This document shows, one piece after another, positions 35,209 to 44,382 of a stretch of DNA of 64,000 nt. The notes beneath the pieces were generated by a model. That model had not been told where the DNA came from. It ran no database searches and was given only the letters and a program-made list of their open reading frames with translations. Both the position numbers and the translations under genes were made by a program. Source of the stretch: an uncultured Acetatifactor sp. (lineage in GTDB: Bacteria; Bacillota; Clostridia; Lachnospirales; Lachnospiraceae); assembly GCA_910585615.1 (NCBI GenBank), contig CAJUFO010000001.1:186001-250000 (forward strand), given 5' to 3'. Within the stretch, counting starts at the first letter, position 1; each line of letters opens with the position of its first letter.

Positions 35209-36096
35209 ATGGAGAAAGCCTTTAAGCTGGACTTTGAGAATGATAAGGCGGGCAGCCTGTATGTGAACTGCTGCGGATGCTCCCGGACGGAGGGGCTCCA
35301 CAGCTTCGGCCCCGCCTCCAAGCCCCATTACCTGATACACTATGTGCTGAGCGGCAGGGGGCTGTTCCGGTTCCACGACAAGGAGTACAGGCTGGAGGCG
35401 GGGTACGGCTTCCTGATACAGCCCAATGAGCTGGCCTTCTACCAGTCGGACCGGGAGGAGCCCTGGAGCTATCTGTGGGTGGGCTTCGGCGGGACCCGGG
35501 CGGGGGAGTACTTAAGCGCCATGGGGCTGTCCGCCAGGCATCCTGTCTTTTCCTGCGACAGGGACCAGGAGCTGTATTCCATCATTAAGGACATGATGGA
35601 GCACAATACCTTCGGCGTGGCGGACGATCTGCGCCGCAACGGGCTGCTGGGGGTGTTCCTGTCCGTGCTGGCCGAGAGCGCCGGCGTGGTGGCCAGGGAC
35701 CAGGAGGACAAGGGCAACCAGTATGTGAAGAAGGCCGTGTCCTTCATCCAGAGCAATTACTGCAATCCCATCAAGGTGACGGATGTGGCGGATTATGTGT
35801 GCATCAACAGAAGTTATCTCTATACCCTGTTCCAGAACTATCTCGGGATGTCCCCCCAGCAGTTCCTCTCCACGTTCCGCATCACAAAGGCCAGAGAGCT
35901 GCTGGACTCCACCACATACCCCATAGAGAGCATCGCCCTGTCCTGCGGCTACAATGACGCGCTGGTGTTCACCAAGGCCTTCCGGGCCATGAAGGGCATG
36001 TCCCCCTCGGAGTACCGCAGGCTCAGCCACAGGGAGAACAGCAGGGAACAGCTTCACGAGGTGGAGCATCTGATCGCCCAGCTTTTGAAGGAGTGA
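35209..36096 (+). CDS. AraC family transcriptional regulator
   Basis: 295 residues from ATG 35209, preceded by AAAGGAGATGG. An N-terminal cupin sugar-binding domain (HYVLSGRGLFRFHDKEYRLE, LIQPNELAFY) is followed by a C-terminal double helix-turn-helix (VTDVADYVCINRSYLYTLFQ, SIALSCGYNDALVFTKAFRA). Such regulators activate carbohydrate genes in response to a bound sugar. The target is not clear: flanking genes are a reductase and an RNA repair enzyme. Confidence 0.85.
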   Translation: MEKAFKLDFENDKAGSLYVNCCGCSRTEGLHSFGPASKPHYLIHYVLSGRGLFRFHDKEYRLEAGYGFLIQPNELAFYQSDREEPWSYLWVGFGGTRAGEYLSAMGLSARHPVFSCDRDQELYSIIKDMMEHNTFGVADDLRRNGLLGVFLSVLAESAGVVARDQEDKGNQYVKKAVSFIQSNYCNPIKVTDVADYVCINRSYLYTLFQNYLGMSPQQFLSTFRITKARELLDSTTYPIESIALSCGYNDALVFTKAFRAMKGMSPSEYRRLSHRENSREQLHEVEHLIAQLLKE

Positions 36097-36156
36097 GGGA
36101 GAGGAGGCTGGCGGCAGGATTCAGCGTTATGCAGTATATATTTGGGAGGAATGAAA

Positions 36157-38358
36157 ATGAGGATTTTGCTTTTATTGAGGGGCTCCGCAAGCTGCGGGAA
36201 ATCCACCTGGATTGAGCAGCATGGCCTGAAGCCCTACGCCCTGTCTGCGGACGACATCAGATTGCTGTGCCAGAGCCCGGTGATGCTGCCGGACGGCACG
36301 GAGGGGATCAGCCAGGACAATGACGGTGTGGTGTGGAAGACATTGTTCGCCATCCTGGAGGTCAGGATGCAGAGGGGAGACTTCACGGTCATAGACGCCA
36401 CTAACTCCAAGACCAGCGAGATGAACCGGTACAAGGAGATGTGCGAGACCTATCGGTACAGGATGTACTGCGTGGACTTCACGGACATCCCGATCGAGGA
36501 GGTGAAGCGCAGGAACGCGGCCAGGGAGACCTTCAAGCGGGTGCCCGAGGCGGTGATCGACAACATGTACTCCAGATTCCGCACACAGAAGATTCCCTCC
36601 GGCATCAAGGTAATCCGGCCGGACGAGCTGGACACGGTGTGGACTAAGCTCTTCGACATGTCCTCCTACAAGCGCGTCCACCACATCGGAGACATCCACG
36701 GCTGCAACACGGCCCTGCAGAAGTACCTGGCGGACAACGGCGGCATCAAGGACGATGAAATGTACATTTTTGTGGGGGATTACATCGACAGGGGGCTGGA
36801 GAACGTGGAGGTGGTACGGTTCCTGATGTCCGTCATGAACCGGAAGAACGTGCTGATGCTGGAGGGCAACCACGAGAGGTGGCTGTGGCACTGGGCCAAT
36901 GACGCCACAGGCAGGTCAAAGGAATTCGAGCTGGTCACCAGGCCGGCGCTGGATGCCGCGGGGCTGGACAAAAAGCAGGTAAGGCAGCTATACCGGAAAT
37001 TCGGCCAGTGCGCCTATTATCGGTATAACGATAAGATATTCCTGGTCACCCACGCGGGACTGAGCACTCTGCCGGAGAACATCTCCTTCGTGGCCACGGA
37101 GCAGATGATCAAGGGCGTGGGAAGCTACAATGACTTCGAGGTCATAGCCGAGTCCTTCTTCGACACCACGCCACAGAACTGCTACCAGATCCACGGGCAC
37201 CGCAACACCAAGCAATTGCCCGTGCAGGTCAACGACAGGGTGTTCAACCTGGAGGGGCAGGTGGAATACGGCGGCTGCCTGCGCTGCGTCCAGGTGGACG
37301 GGGAGGGCATCCGCTGTATCGAGGTGCCCAATGAGGTGTACCGGACGCCGGATGCGGCACAGGAGCAGACGGTGACGGAGAGCGACATCGGGGACGTGAT
37401 CATCGCCCTGCGCCGGAACAGATATATCCAGGAGAAGAAGTACGGCAACATCTCCTCCTTCAACTACACGGACAAGGCCTTCTACGACAGGGTCTGGGAC
37501 GCCCAGACCACCAAGGCCAGAGGCCTGTACCTGGATACCGCGAAGGGGAAGGTGGTGGCCAGGGCCTACGACAAGTTCTTCAATGTGAACGAGCGGCCGG
37601 AGACCAGGTTCGACATGCTGCAGCATAAGCTGCAGTTCCCGGTGACGGCCTATGTGAAGGAGAACGGGTTCCTGGGGATCGCCAGCTACAATGAATACGA
37701 GGACGGGCTGTTCCTGGCCAGCAAGTCCACCATAGACAGCCAGTACGCGGGATATTTCCAGGAGATGGTGCGGCGGAAGGTGTCCCCGGAGCATCTGGAG
37801 GAGCTGAAGGCGTACTGCAGGGAACATGAGGTCTCCTTTGTCTTCGAGTGCGTGGACATGGAGAACGACCCGCATATCATTGAATATCCGGAGAGCAGAT
37901 TGTTCCTGCTGGATATCGTGTACAACAAGATGGAATTCGGCAGATACGGCTATGAGGACATGTGCCATGTGGCGGAAAGGCTGGGGCTGGAGCCCAAGGA
38001 GAGGGCGGCGGAGCTGGGCACCTGGCAGGAATTCTACGACTGGTACATAGAGGTAATGGAGGCGGATTACGAATACCGGGGGCGCAGGATCGAGGGCTTC
38101 GTCATCGAGGACAGCGCCGGGTACATGACCAAGCTGAAGCTGGCCTACTACAATTTCTGGAAGTTCATGCGCAGCGTGTCCCACGAGGCCATCCGCAAGG
38201 GCTACATCACCAAGACCTCCGCCCTGACTACGCCCCTGGCCAACGAGTATTACGCCTGGGTCAGGAAGCTGCACGACGCGGAGGACAGGGAGAGCCTGCC
38301 CAGGGACATCTGTGCGCTGCGGCGGATGTTCTATCAGGAGAAGGGGACGGGGCAGTAA
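36157..38358 (+). CDS. polynucleotide kinase-phosphatase-RNA ligase fusion (Pnk-Rnl1-like)
   Basis: 733 residues in three domains. Residues 1-165 are a T4 Pnk-like 5' kinase: P-loop GSASCGKST, LSADDIR, DATNSK and lid RRNAARETFKRVPE. Residues 175-400 are a calcineurin-like phosphatase: GDIHGC, GDYIDRG, GNHE, THAG, HGHRNT. Residues 420-733 resemble T4 RNA ligase 1: nucleophile Lys in YVKENGFLG (about K501), SFVFECVD, RIEGFVIE and TKLKLAYYNFWKF. It could heal broken RNA ends and reseal them. ATG 36157 has GGGAGG 7 bases upstream. No Hen1 methyltransferase is adjacent. Confidence 0.8.
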   Translation: MRILLLLRGSASCGKSTWIEQHGLKPYALSADDIRLLCQSPVMLPDGTEGISQDNDGVVWKTLFAILEVRMQRGDFTVIDATNSKTSEMNRYKEMCETYRYRMYCVDFTDIPIEEVKRRNAARETFKRVPEAVIDNMYSRFRTQKIPSGIKVIRPDELDTVWTKLFDMSSYKRVHHIGDIHGCNTALQKYLADNGGIKDDEMYIFVGDYIDRGLENVEVVRFLMSVMNRKNVLMLEGNHERWLWHWANDATGRSKEFELVTRPALDAAGLDKKQVRQLYRKFGQCAYYRYNDKIFLVTHAGLSTLPENISFVATEQMIKGVGSYNDFEVIAESFFDTTPQNCYQIHGHRNTKQLPVQVNDRVFNLEGQVEYGGCLRCVQVDGEGIRCIEVPNEVYRTPDAAQEQTVTESDIGDVIIALRRNRYIQEKKYGNISSFNYTDKAFYDRVWDAQTTKARGLYLDTAKGKVVARAYDKFFNVNERPETRFDMLQHKLQFPVTAYVKENGFLGIASYNEYEDGLFLASKSTIDSQYAGYFQEMVRRKVSPEHLEELKAYCREHEVSFVFECVDMENDPHIIEYPESRLFLLDIVYNKMEFGRYGYEDMCHVAERLGLEPKERAAELGTWQEFYDWYIEVMEADYEYRGRRIEGFVIEDSAGYMTKLKLAYYNFWKFMRSVSHEAIRKGYITKTSALTTPLANEYYAWVRKLHDAEDRESLPRDICALRRMFYQEKGTGQ

Positions 38359-38400
38359 AGGCCATGCTGCGGCAGTCAAAAGAAGTTTTCTGTAAGCGCG

Positions 38401-38430
38401 AAGGGTAGCTCCTATGTGGGCTGCCCTTTA
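38401..38430 (+). terminator. stem-loop after the RNA repair gene
   Basis: AAGGGTAGC (38401-38409) pairs with GCTGCCCTT (38420-38428) with one G-U pair, then a short T-containing tail. Confidence 0.5.
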
Positions 38431-38661
38431 TGGCTCCTCCGATGTTCATCGGGCGTTGCCGCCCCCAGTTTATTTGTCTTTTCTGTTTACTTCCATGTGA
38501 CATAATCAAGGAATTCCCTTGTCTGATTCATGCATACACCCATACATTTTTTGAAAAAGAAACAAAACATATCTAATTTTATTGGTAAAAAAGATTGATA
38601 AATCAACCGTTTTGACAAAGCGCACAATAAAATTGGCATAAGCCATTCAAAAACTGATGCT

Positions 38662-38689
38662 TTGCATAAACAAAAAGGATGGATATAAT
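38662..38689 (+). promoter_or_regulatory. promoter of the beta-glucoside operon
   Basis: TTGCAT (38662-38667), 16 bases, perfect TATAAT (38684-38689), about 70 bases before the first permease gene. An additional TTGACA lies upstream near 38613. Confidence 0.55.
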
Positions 38690-38758
38690 CATGGAAAACA
38701 TACTCTTTTGAAAAGCGCAGCCGATACTGATGACAGCTGCAGCGGTGGAGGATTGAGG

Positions 38759-39685
38759 ATGAGGAAAAGGTGGAGTAAAAAAGCGATTTTGAAATCATGG
38801 AAGAAAAACTGGCTGGTTTATGTATTCTGGTTGCCTGCGGTGGTATATATAGCGGTGCTGTGCTACGCGCCCATGTATGGCGTCCAGATTGCTTTCAGGA
38901 ATTACAGGATTGCAGACGGCTTTTTTGGAAGCGAGTGGGTGGGGCTTAAGTGGTTCAGAAAATTTTTCGACTCGCCCCGTTTTTGGCTGATACTGAAAAA
39001 TACACTTACAGTCAGCCTGTATTCTCTTGTGGTGGGATTCCCGGCGCCTGTCTTTTTGGCATTGGCGATGAACAATATTAAAAACCTGAAATATAAAAAA
39101 TTTGCGCAGACTATTACATATATGCCCCATTTCATTTCCACTGTGGTGCTGGTGGGCATGATGCATGTCATGTTCTCCCCCAGGAGCGGTGTGGTCAATA
39201 CAATCCTTAGCTGGATCGGGCTGAGCGGAAACTACTTTTTTATGGGAGAACCCAGGTATTATATCCACATGTATGTATGGTCAGGGATATGGCAGGATAT
39301 GGGGTGGAATTCTATCATCTATATGGCGGCGCTGGCGGGAACCGACCAGTCCCTGCACGAAGCTGCTCGCATTGACGGTGCCAATAAATGGCAGCGGATG
39401 TGGAACATTGATCTTCCGGGCATTATGCCCATTATCTGCATTATGCTGATCATGCAGTTCGGAAACATCATGAGCGTCGGATACGAAAAGGTGTACCTGA
39501 TGCAGAATGCCCTGAACAGCAGGCAGTCGGAGGTCATTTCCACCTATGTCTATAAAATTGGCCTGTTGAAGCGGGAGTACAGCTATTCCACGGCCATTGG
39601 GCTGTTCAACAGCGTCATCAACTTCGGCATGGTGATCTCCATGAATAAGGTGATAAAAAAGATAAGCGGAAACGGATTGTGGTAG
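38759..39685 (+). CDS. sugar ABC transporter permease, LplB type
   Basis: 308 residues from ATG 38759, preceded by GGTGGAGGATTGAGG. Six membrane helices (first at VYVFWLPAVVYIAVLCYAPM) and the EAA loop HEAARIDGANKWQRMWNIDL identify a CUT1 oligosaccharide permease. It is the first gene of a complete operon with partner permease, binding lipoprotein, AraC regulator and GH1 glycosidase, all closely spaced. It forms the membrane channel with the next gene product and a shared ATPase encoded elsewhere. Confidence 0.9.
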   Translation: MRKRWSKKAILKSWKKNWLVYVFWLPAVVYIAVLCYAPMYGVQIAFRNYRIADGFFGSEWVGLKWFRKFFDSPRFWLILKNTLTVSLYSLVVGFPAPVFLALAMNNIKNLKYKKFAQTITYMPHFISTVVLVGMMHVMFSPRSGVVNTILSWIGLSGNYFFMGEPRYYIHMYVWSGIWQDMGWNSIIYMAALAGTDQSLHEAARIDGANKWQRMWNIDLPGIMPIICIMLIMQFGNIMSVGYEKVYLMQNALNSRQSEVISTYVYKIGLLKREYSYSTAIGLFNSVINFGMVISMNKVIKKISGNGLW

Positions 39686-39697
39686 GAGGGAAAGGGC

Positions 39698-40606
39698 ATG
39701 AAAAAGACGAAAAGGCGCATGAAAAGGTCATGGGATGACAGGAGTTTCGACCTTGCGGCGAATGGATTCCTATTTTTTATCGTGGTGATTGTATTTTATC
39801 CTCTGTGGTTCGTGCTGATGGCATCCTTTTCCAATCCCGTGTATGTGAACAGCGGTGATGCCCTGCTGCTTCCCAAAGGCTTCACCTTAACGGGATATAA
39901 GAAGGTCATGAATGACTTCAGGATATGGAGGGGATATGCCAACACTCTGATTTATGTGGCAGGGGGGATGCTCCTGGGTACCTGCATGACGGTGATGGCC
40001 GGTTTCGCAGCCTCCAGAAAGGATGTCTTTGGAAATACAGTGCTGAAAAAGGCATTTCTCTTCACCATGTATTTTGGTGGCGGAACCATCCCTACCTATA
40101 TGGTCATCCAGAAGCTGGGGCTTTTGGACACAAGGATTTTAATGTGTATCCTCGGGAGCTTCAGCACCTACAATATGATAGTGACCCGCTCCTTTATGGA
40201 GAGCAGCATTCCGGAAGAGCTCTACGATGCGGCCACCATCGACGGATGCGGGATTGGCAATTATTTTCTGAAAGTCGTGTTGCCCCTGTCAAAAGCCATC
40301 ATTGCCGTCATGGTACTGTATATAGCGGTAGGGCACTGGAATTCCTATTTTGACGCGATGCTGTACCTGGTAGACGAAAAGAAGGAACCCCTGCAGCTGT
40401 ACCTGAGGCAGGTTCTGGTGGCCTCCCAGGCCAAGGCAGGCGAGGCCTCGGCAGCGGACATGGCTCTGGCGCAGGAAATGAGGGACGCGGCGGCAGTAAT
40501 CAAATATGCGATTATCGTGGTATCCACGGTGCCGATTCTGTGCTTCTATCCCTTTGTCCAGAAATATTTTGTCAAGGGTGTCATGATCGGCGCTGTCAAA
40601 GGCTGA
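39698..40606 (+). CDS. sugar ABC transporter permease, YtcP/LplC type
   Basis: 302 residues with six membrane helices (IVVIVFYPLWFVLMASFS at the start) and the EAA loop YDAATIDGCGIGNYFLKVVL. It starts 12 bases after the partner permease. It shows what the two damaged YtcP-like genes in this window (6913 and 18267) should look like in full. It ends with a typical basic tail (VKGVMIGAVKG). Confidence 0.9.
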   Translation: MKKTKRRMKRSWDDRSFDLAANGFLFFIVVIVFYPLWFVLMASFSNPVYVNSGDALLLPKGFTLTGYKKVMNDFRIWRGYANTLIYVAGGMLLGTCMTVMAGFAASRKDVFGNTVLKKAFLFTMYFGGGTIPTYMVIQKLGLLDTRILMCILGSFSTYNMIVTRSFMESSIPEELYDAATIDGCGIGNYFLKVVLPLSKAIIAVMVLYIAVGHWNSYFDAMLYLVDEKKEPLQLYLRQVLVASQAKAGEASAADMALAQEMRDAAAVIKYAIIVVSTVPILCFYPFVQKYFVKGVMIGAVKG

Positions 40607-40684
40607 GAATATCAGAACATGGGAATCGCTGTATCCGCAGGATGCAGTTCCATAAATAAATCATATTAAGGAGGAAGGAATCGT

Positions 40685-42409
40685 ATGAAAGCTAAGATTG
40701 TGGCGGCAATGCTGGTCACGGTGCTGTTCGTGTCAGGTCTGACAGGCTGCTCTGAATCAGGGGAGACGACGGCGGAGGGCATCGTACAGGAGAGCGCGGA
40801 AGCGGAGAGCGGCTCATCGGAAGCCGCGGAAAGTGTAAAAGAGGGGGAAGGAGCGGAAAGCGCTCCGTCGGAATCGGAGACATCCGGGGAAATCGCGCCG
40901 GATCGCTTCTCGGGGACAGAGCTTACCATCGCCATCTGCGCGAAACCCCAGGATCAGAGCACGGACTTCAACGAAAAACCCATCATGAAACGGATGGAGG
41001 AGGAAACCGGCATCCATGTGAACTGGATCATCGTACAGGAAGCGGTAAAAAGCGACAAGCTGGGCGTCATGCTGGCAGCGGATGAACAGCCGGATGCGTA
41101 TATTTCCATGCTGGGCCCGCAGGATATTGTGCAGAACCGGGAATTATTCTATGATATTTCTGAGGAGGGGCTGCTTGAGAAATGGGCGCCTGAGCTTTAT
41201 CGGGAATACACGCAGGACTGGCCCCAGGTTATGGCTGCCCTTACTTGGTCGGACGGCAGTATCTATTCGCTGCCCATCGGCGGATATGCCTCTGACGGAC
41301 CGGATTTCGGCTGCTTTCCCGCAATCAATACGGAGTGGCTCAAAAAGCTGGATATGGAGATGCCTACCAATGCGGAGGAGCTATACGAATACCTGATGGC
41401 CGTCCGCGATAATGATATGAACGGAAACGGCGATGCTACGGATGAGATTCCGCTGACCTTTAGGCAGGGTTCCTGGAACAGCGATATTTCTTTTTATCTG
41501 CAGATGTGGGGAATCGGCGGGAAAGGATTTGGCGAGACTGGTTCCGCGGTCATGTATAAGGATAATGAAGTGGCCCCCACCTGGGACACGGAAAATTTCC
41601 GCAGTTTTCTGGAATTTATGAATCGGCTGTATAAGGAAGGGCTTATGGATATAGAAGGCTTTGCCCAGACAGACGAGCAGTATTCTGCAAAATTAAGGAG
41701 CGATCCCTCTGTTGTCGGAGTCGGGATCTGCTTTACGCCTGAAGACTTCGGACAGGAAGAGGGCGTATACAGGCTCTTTAGCTTCCAGGGAATGGAGGGC
41801 ATGGATCCGTATTTTATTGGAGGCGTGGACAAAGACTGTCTGAATGACTGGGCGGCCTTTGGATTTGTCCCTACAGCAGACGCGGATATTGAAGCGCTCC
41901 TGCACTGGTGGAACCACATGGGCAGTACAGAGGAGATGAAGCAGGTCGCACGCGGCCTGGAGGAGGGCATCAACTATGAGGTGCAGGATGGCGGAAAGGT
42001 GCTGAAATATCAGGAGCAGACCCCCAATGATCCAGATTATGTGGATTTCTGGACAAGAGGCTTTCATAATAACTGCATGCCGGACAACCCGAAGCTGACC
42101 ACCAATGACAAAAACTATGTGGGCGGCTGGAAGGAAAGGCAGGAATATCTGGATATGATAGCCGAAAAAGGCTGGGGCGCCTCCGGCACCGGGACATGGC
42201 CTTACCGTGTCGCTCCTTCCGAAAAGCTTGAGCGGCAGAATGAGATTGAAGTAGAGCTGAAGGAATACATGGAATCATTTTTTGCCGATGCCATCATGAA
42301 CGGCCTGACAGACGCTTCCTGGGAGGAGCACCTGAAATCTCTAGAGGATTACGGCTACTATGAATGGATAGATTACTGGAGACAATATGTCGCAGGAGAA
42401 TGGGACTAA
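40685..42409 (+). CDS. extracellular solute-binding lipoprotein
   Basis: 574 residues. A lipoprotein signal ends in the lipobox LTGC near residue 22, followed by a Ser/Glu-rich flexible tether. The mature part has the family-1 binding-protein pattern (MKRMEEETGIHVNWIIV, ISMLGPQDIV, AINTEWLKKLDMEMPTNAEE, with an acidic NDMNGNGDATDEIPL calcium-like loop). It captures a sugar for the two permeases upstream. AAGGAGGAAGG precedes the ATG. Confidence 0.9.
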   Translation: MKAKIVAAMLVTVLFVSGLTGCSESGETTAEGIVQESAEAESGSSEAAESVKEGEGAESAPSESETSGEIAPDRFSGTELTIAICAKPQDQSTDFNEKPIMKRMEEETGIHVNWIIVQEAVKSDKLGVMLAADEQPDAYISMLGPQDIVQNRELFYDISEEGLLEKWAPELYREYTQDWPQVMAALTWSDGSIYSLPIGGYASDGPDFGCFPAINTEWLKKLDMEMPTNAEELYEYLMAVRDNDMNGNGDATDEIPLTFRQGSWNSDISFYLQMWGIGGKGFGETGSAVMYKDNEVAPTWDTENFRSFLEFMNRLYKEGLMDIEGFAQTDEQYSAKLRSDPSVVGVGICFTPEDFGQEEGVYRLFSFQGMEGMDPYFIGGVDKDCLNDWAAFGFVPTADADIEALLHWWNHMGSTEEMKQVARGLEEGINYEVQDGGKVLKYQEQTPNDPDYVDFWTRGFHNNCMPDNPKLTTNDKNYVGGWKERQEYLDMIAEKGWGASGTGTWPYRVAPSEKLERQNEIEVELKEYMESFFADAIMNGLTDASWEEHLKSLEDYGYYEWIDYWRQYVAGEWD

Positions 42410-42465
42410 AGGATAAAGCTATCTCATAAAGGATACCGGCAGCATCGGCCAGGGGAGGATGACGG

Positions 42466-44382
42466 ATGAAAGTGTCAGACAGAACATTTCGGAGATATTT
42501 CATGCTGAGCTTTACCCTGATCCTGGTGCTGCCGGTCATCTTTTTCCTTTTCTTCTTCCTGAAGAATTACCGCAGCAATTATCAGGAAGCGATCATCCGG
42601 CAGGCCCGGAACATTCTGGAAAATGACAGGAATGAACTGGATTCTGAGCTGGAAAACATAAACAATATCGTATCCTACAATTCTCTGCTGCCCCAGATGG
42701 GGAGGCGGTCGCTGTCCAAACAGATCAATGACACGAAGGTGATTGCCACGCTGCGCGCGGAGGTGACCACCCATTCGTTTTTGAGCGATATCGAGTATTA
42801 TCATGAGTCCAGACCTGGTCACCTGTTTTCCTCGGACGGACTGTATTCTCTGAAATATTACATGCTGCTGAAGCAGAACCGGTCAGATGCAGACTTTTAT
42901 CTGAAGCAGTGCGAGGAAGCGGGCTCAGGCGGCTGGGTGGTGCAGAAGAAAGAAGGGCAGGAAGGGGAGGGGCGGCTGCAGTTTGTCTTAAAAGGACAGA
43001 ACAGCTGGTGGAGGTTCTGCATTGCAGGAGAACAGCTGGAGGAGAAGTTCTGGGAGGAGGGCTGTATTACCGTTCTGGAATCTGCGGACGGCCAGACGCT
43101 TTATCGGCAGCCGGGAGAGATCCCAGAGAAACAGAAGGTCGTGCTGGAGGCCGAGTCGGTTTCCGGTACCTTCCGATTGATTAGGACACTGGACAAAGAA
43201 TTCTTATTCCGGGAGGTGGAGGCGTGGCAGAATTATTTTTTCCTGCTGGTGGCGCTGGTGCTTTTGGCTGGTGGTTTTCTGGTGCTGACTCTGTCTCGGT
43301 TTCACGCGGCACCGTTGGAAAAGCTGGAGGCTTCCTATCGGGAAACGGTTGAGATGATTCCTGATGACGTCAGGGGCTTTGACATCTTCGATTACGCGCG
43401 AAAGCGGATGGAGGATGAAATTGCCTTTTTGGAGGAAAAAAGCTGTAAGGAGAGGCTGCTGTTCCAGCTGGTCTTCGGGGTAAACTGCCAAACGGAGAAA
43501 TTCGCGGAGACCATGCGTGAAAATAATCTGTTTCACATGGCCGTAAGCTGGCGCGTGGTGCTGGTCGTCCTGCGAAAGGAAAACGACAGTGACAGGGTCA
43601 GAAGCCTTATTGACTGTATTCCCGGGGAAGAGTGCGAACTGCAGCTGCTGGAGACGGATTCGGGAAGCACGATGCTCATGATCGCGGGCATGGCGGACCG
43701 GGGCGATGCCCTGTTGGAAAAAAGCTTGTATTATCTGGCGGAACAGATACAGAAAGAGCCGGAGAGCGGAATCCGCTTTTTCGTTGGGACGAAATGTGAC
43801 AGGTACAGGGATATCTATCAGTCCTGTCAGTCCGTGCTGGGCGGCAGGGAACAGGCGGGGAGGGGCGCGCAGGATGCGGGCAGCGAAAAGGTGATTTCCT
43901 ATATGCCTGAGATCAAAAAAGCCGCACCCTTTGCATATCCGGACAAAAAACTGGAACAGTTGCGCAGGCGCCTGGCAAAAAATGAGGCCGCTATGGAGCC
44001 TCTGAAGATGTCTAAACAGGACGATGCCCTGATTCCGGCAGTCATGTCCTATATTGAGGAGCATTATCAGGAATATAGCATGAGCGCAGGCATGGTGGCA
44101 GATCATTTCGGGATATCCCTTTCCAACCTGAGCCATCAGTTCAAGAAACAGACAGGAAGAACCCTTCTGGATTTCATTACGGAAAAGAAATTTGTATATG
44201 CAGGTGAGCTGCTGGAGAACACTGACTTTTCAATCAAAAAAATTTCTGAGATGATGCATTACAGCCAGACAGCGAGCTTTGCACGGAAATTTAAGCAGTA
44301 TTACGGTATGAATCCAATGGAATACCGCAGTGCTGCCAGGGAAAAAGACAACGGCCTAGATGAGGAAGGAGGCAGGATATGA
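42466..44382 (+). CDS. membrane-bound AraC-type regulator with extracellular sensor
   Basis: 638 residues. One membrane helix near residues 10-32 and a second near 260-280 (FFLLVALVLLAGGFLVLTLS) enclose an extracellular Cache-like sensor. A cytoplasmic region leads to a C-terminal AraC domain (SMSAGMVADHFGISLSNLSH, KKISEMMHYSQTASFARKF). It can sense an external ligand and bind DNA without a separate kinase. Its location inside the operon suggests local control. It overlaps the GH1 gene by 4 bases. Confidence 0.85.
   Translation: MKVSDRTFRRYFMLSFTLILVLPVIFFLFFFLKNYRSNYQEAIIRQARNILENDRNELDSELENINNIVSYNSLLPQMGRRSLSKQINDTKVIATLRAEVTTHSFLSDIEYYHESRPGHLFSSDGLYSLKYYMLLKQNRSDADFYLKQCEEAGSGGWVVQKKEGQEGEGRLQFVLKGQNSWWRFCIAGEQLEEKFWEEGCITVLESADGQTLYRQPGEIPEKQKVVLEAESVSGTFRLIRTLDKEFLFREVEAWQNYFFLLVALVLLAGGFLVLTLSRFHAAPLEKLEASYRETVEMIPDDVRGFDIFDYARKRMEDEIAFLEEKSCKERLLFQLVFGVNCQTEKFAETMRENNLFHMAVSWRVVLVVLRKENDSDRVRSLIDCIPGEECELQLLETDSGSTMLMIAGMADRGDALLEKSLYYLAEQIQKEPESGIRFFVGTKCDRYRDIYQSCQSVLGGREQAGRGAQDAGSEKVISYMPEIKKAAPFAYPDKKLEQLRRRLAKNEAAMEPLKMSKQDDALIPAVMSYIEEHYQEYSMSAGMVADHFGISLSNLSHQFKKQTGRTLLDFITEKKFVYAGELLENTDFSIKKISEMMHYSQTASFARKFKQYYGMNPMEYRSAAREKDNGLDEEGGRI

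Noticed and set aside
36988..38379. Minus-strand open frame of about 460 codons
   Set aside because: Antisense to the RNA repair enzyme, whose conserved motifs account for the sequence.
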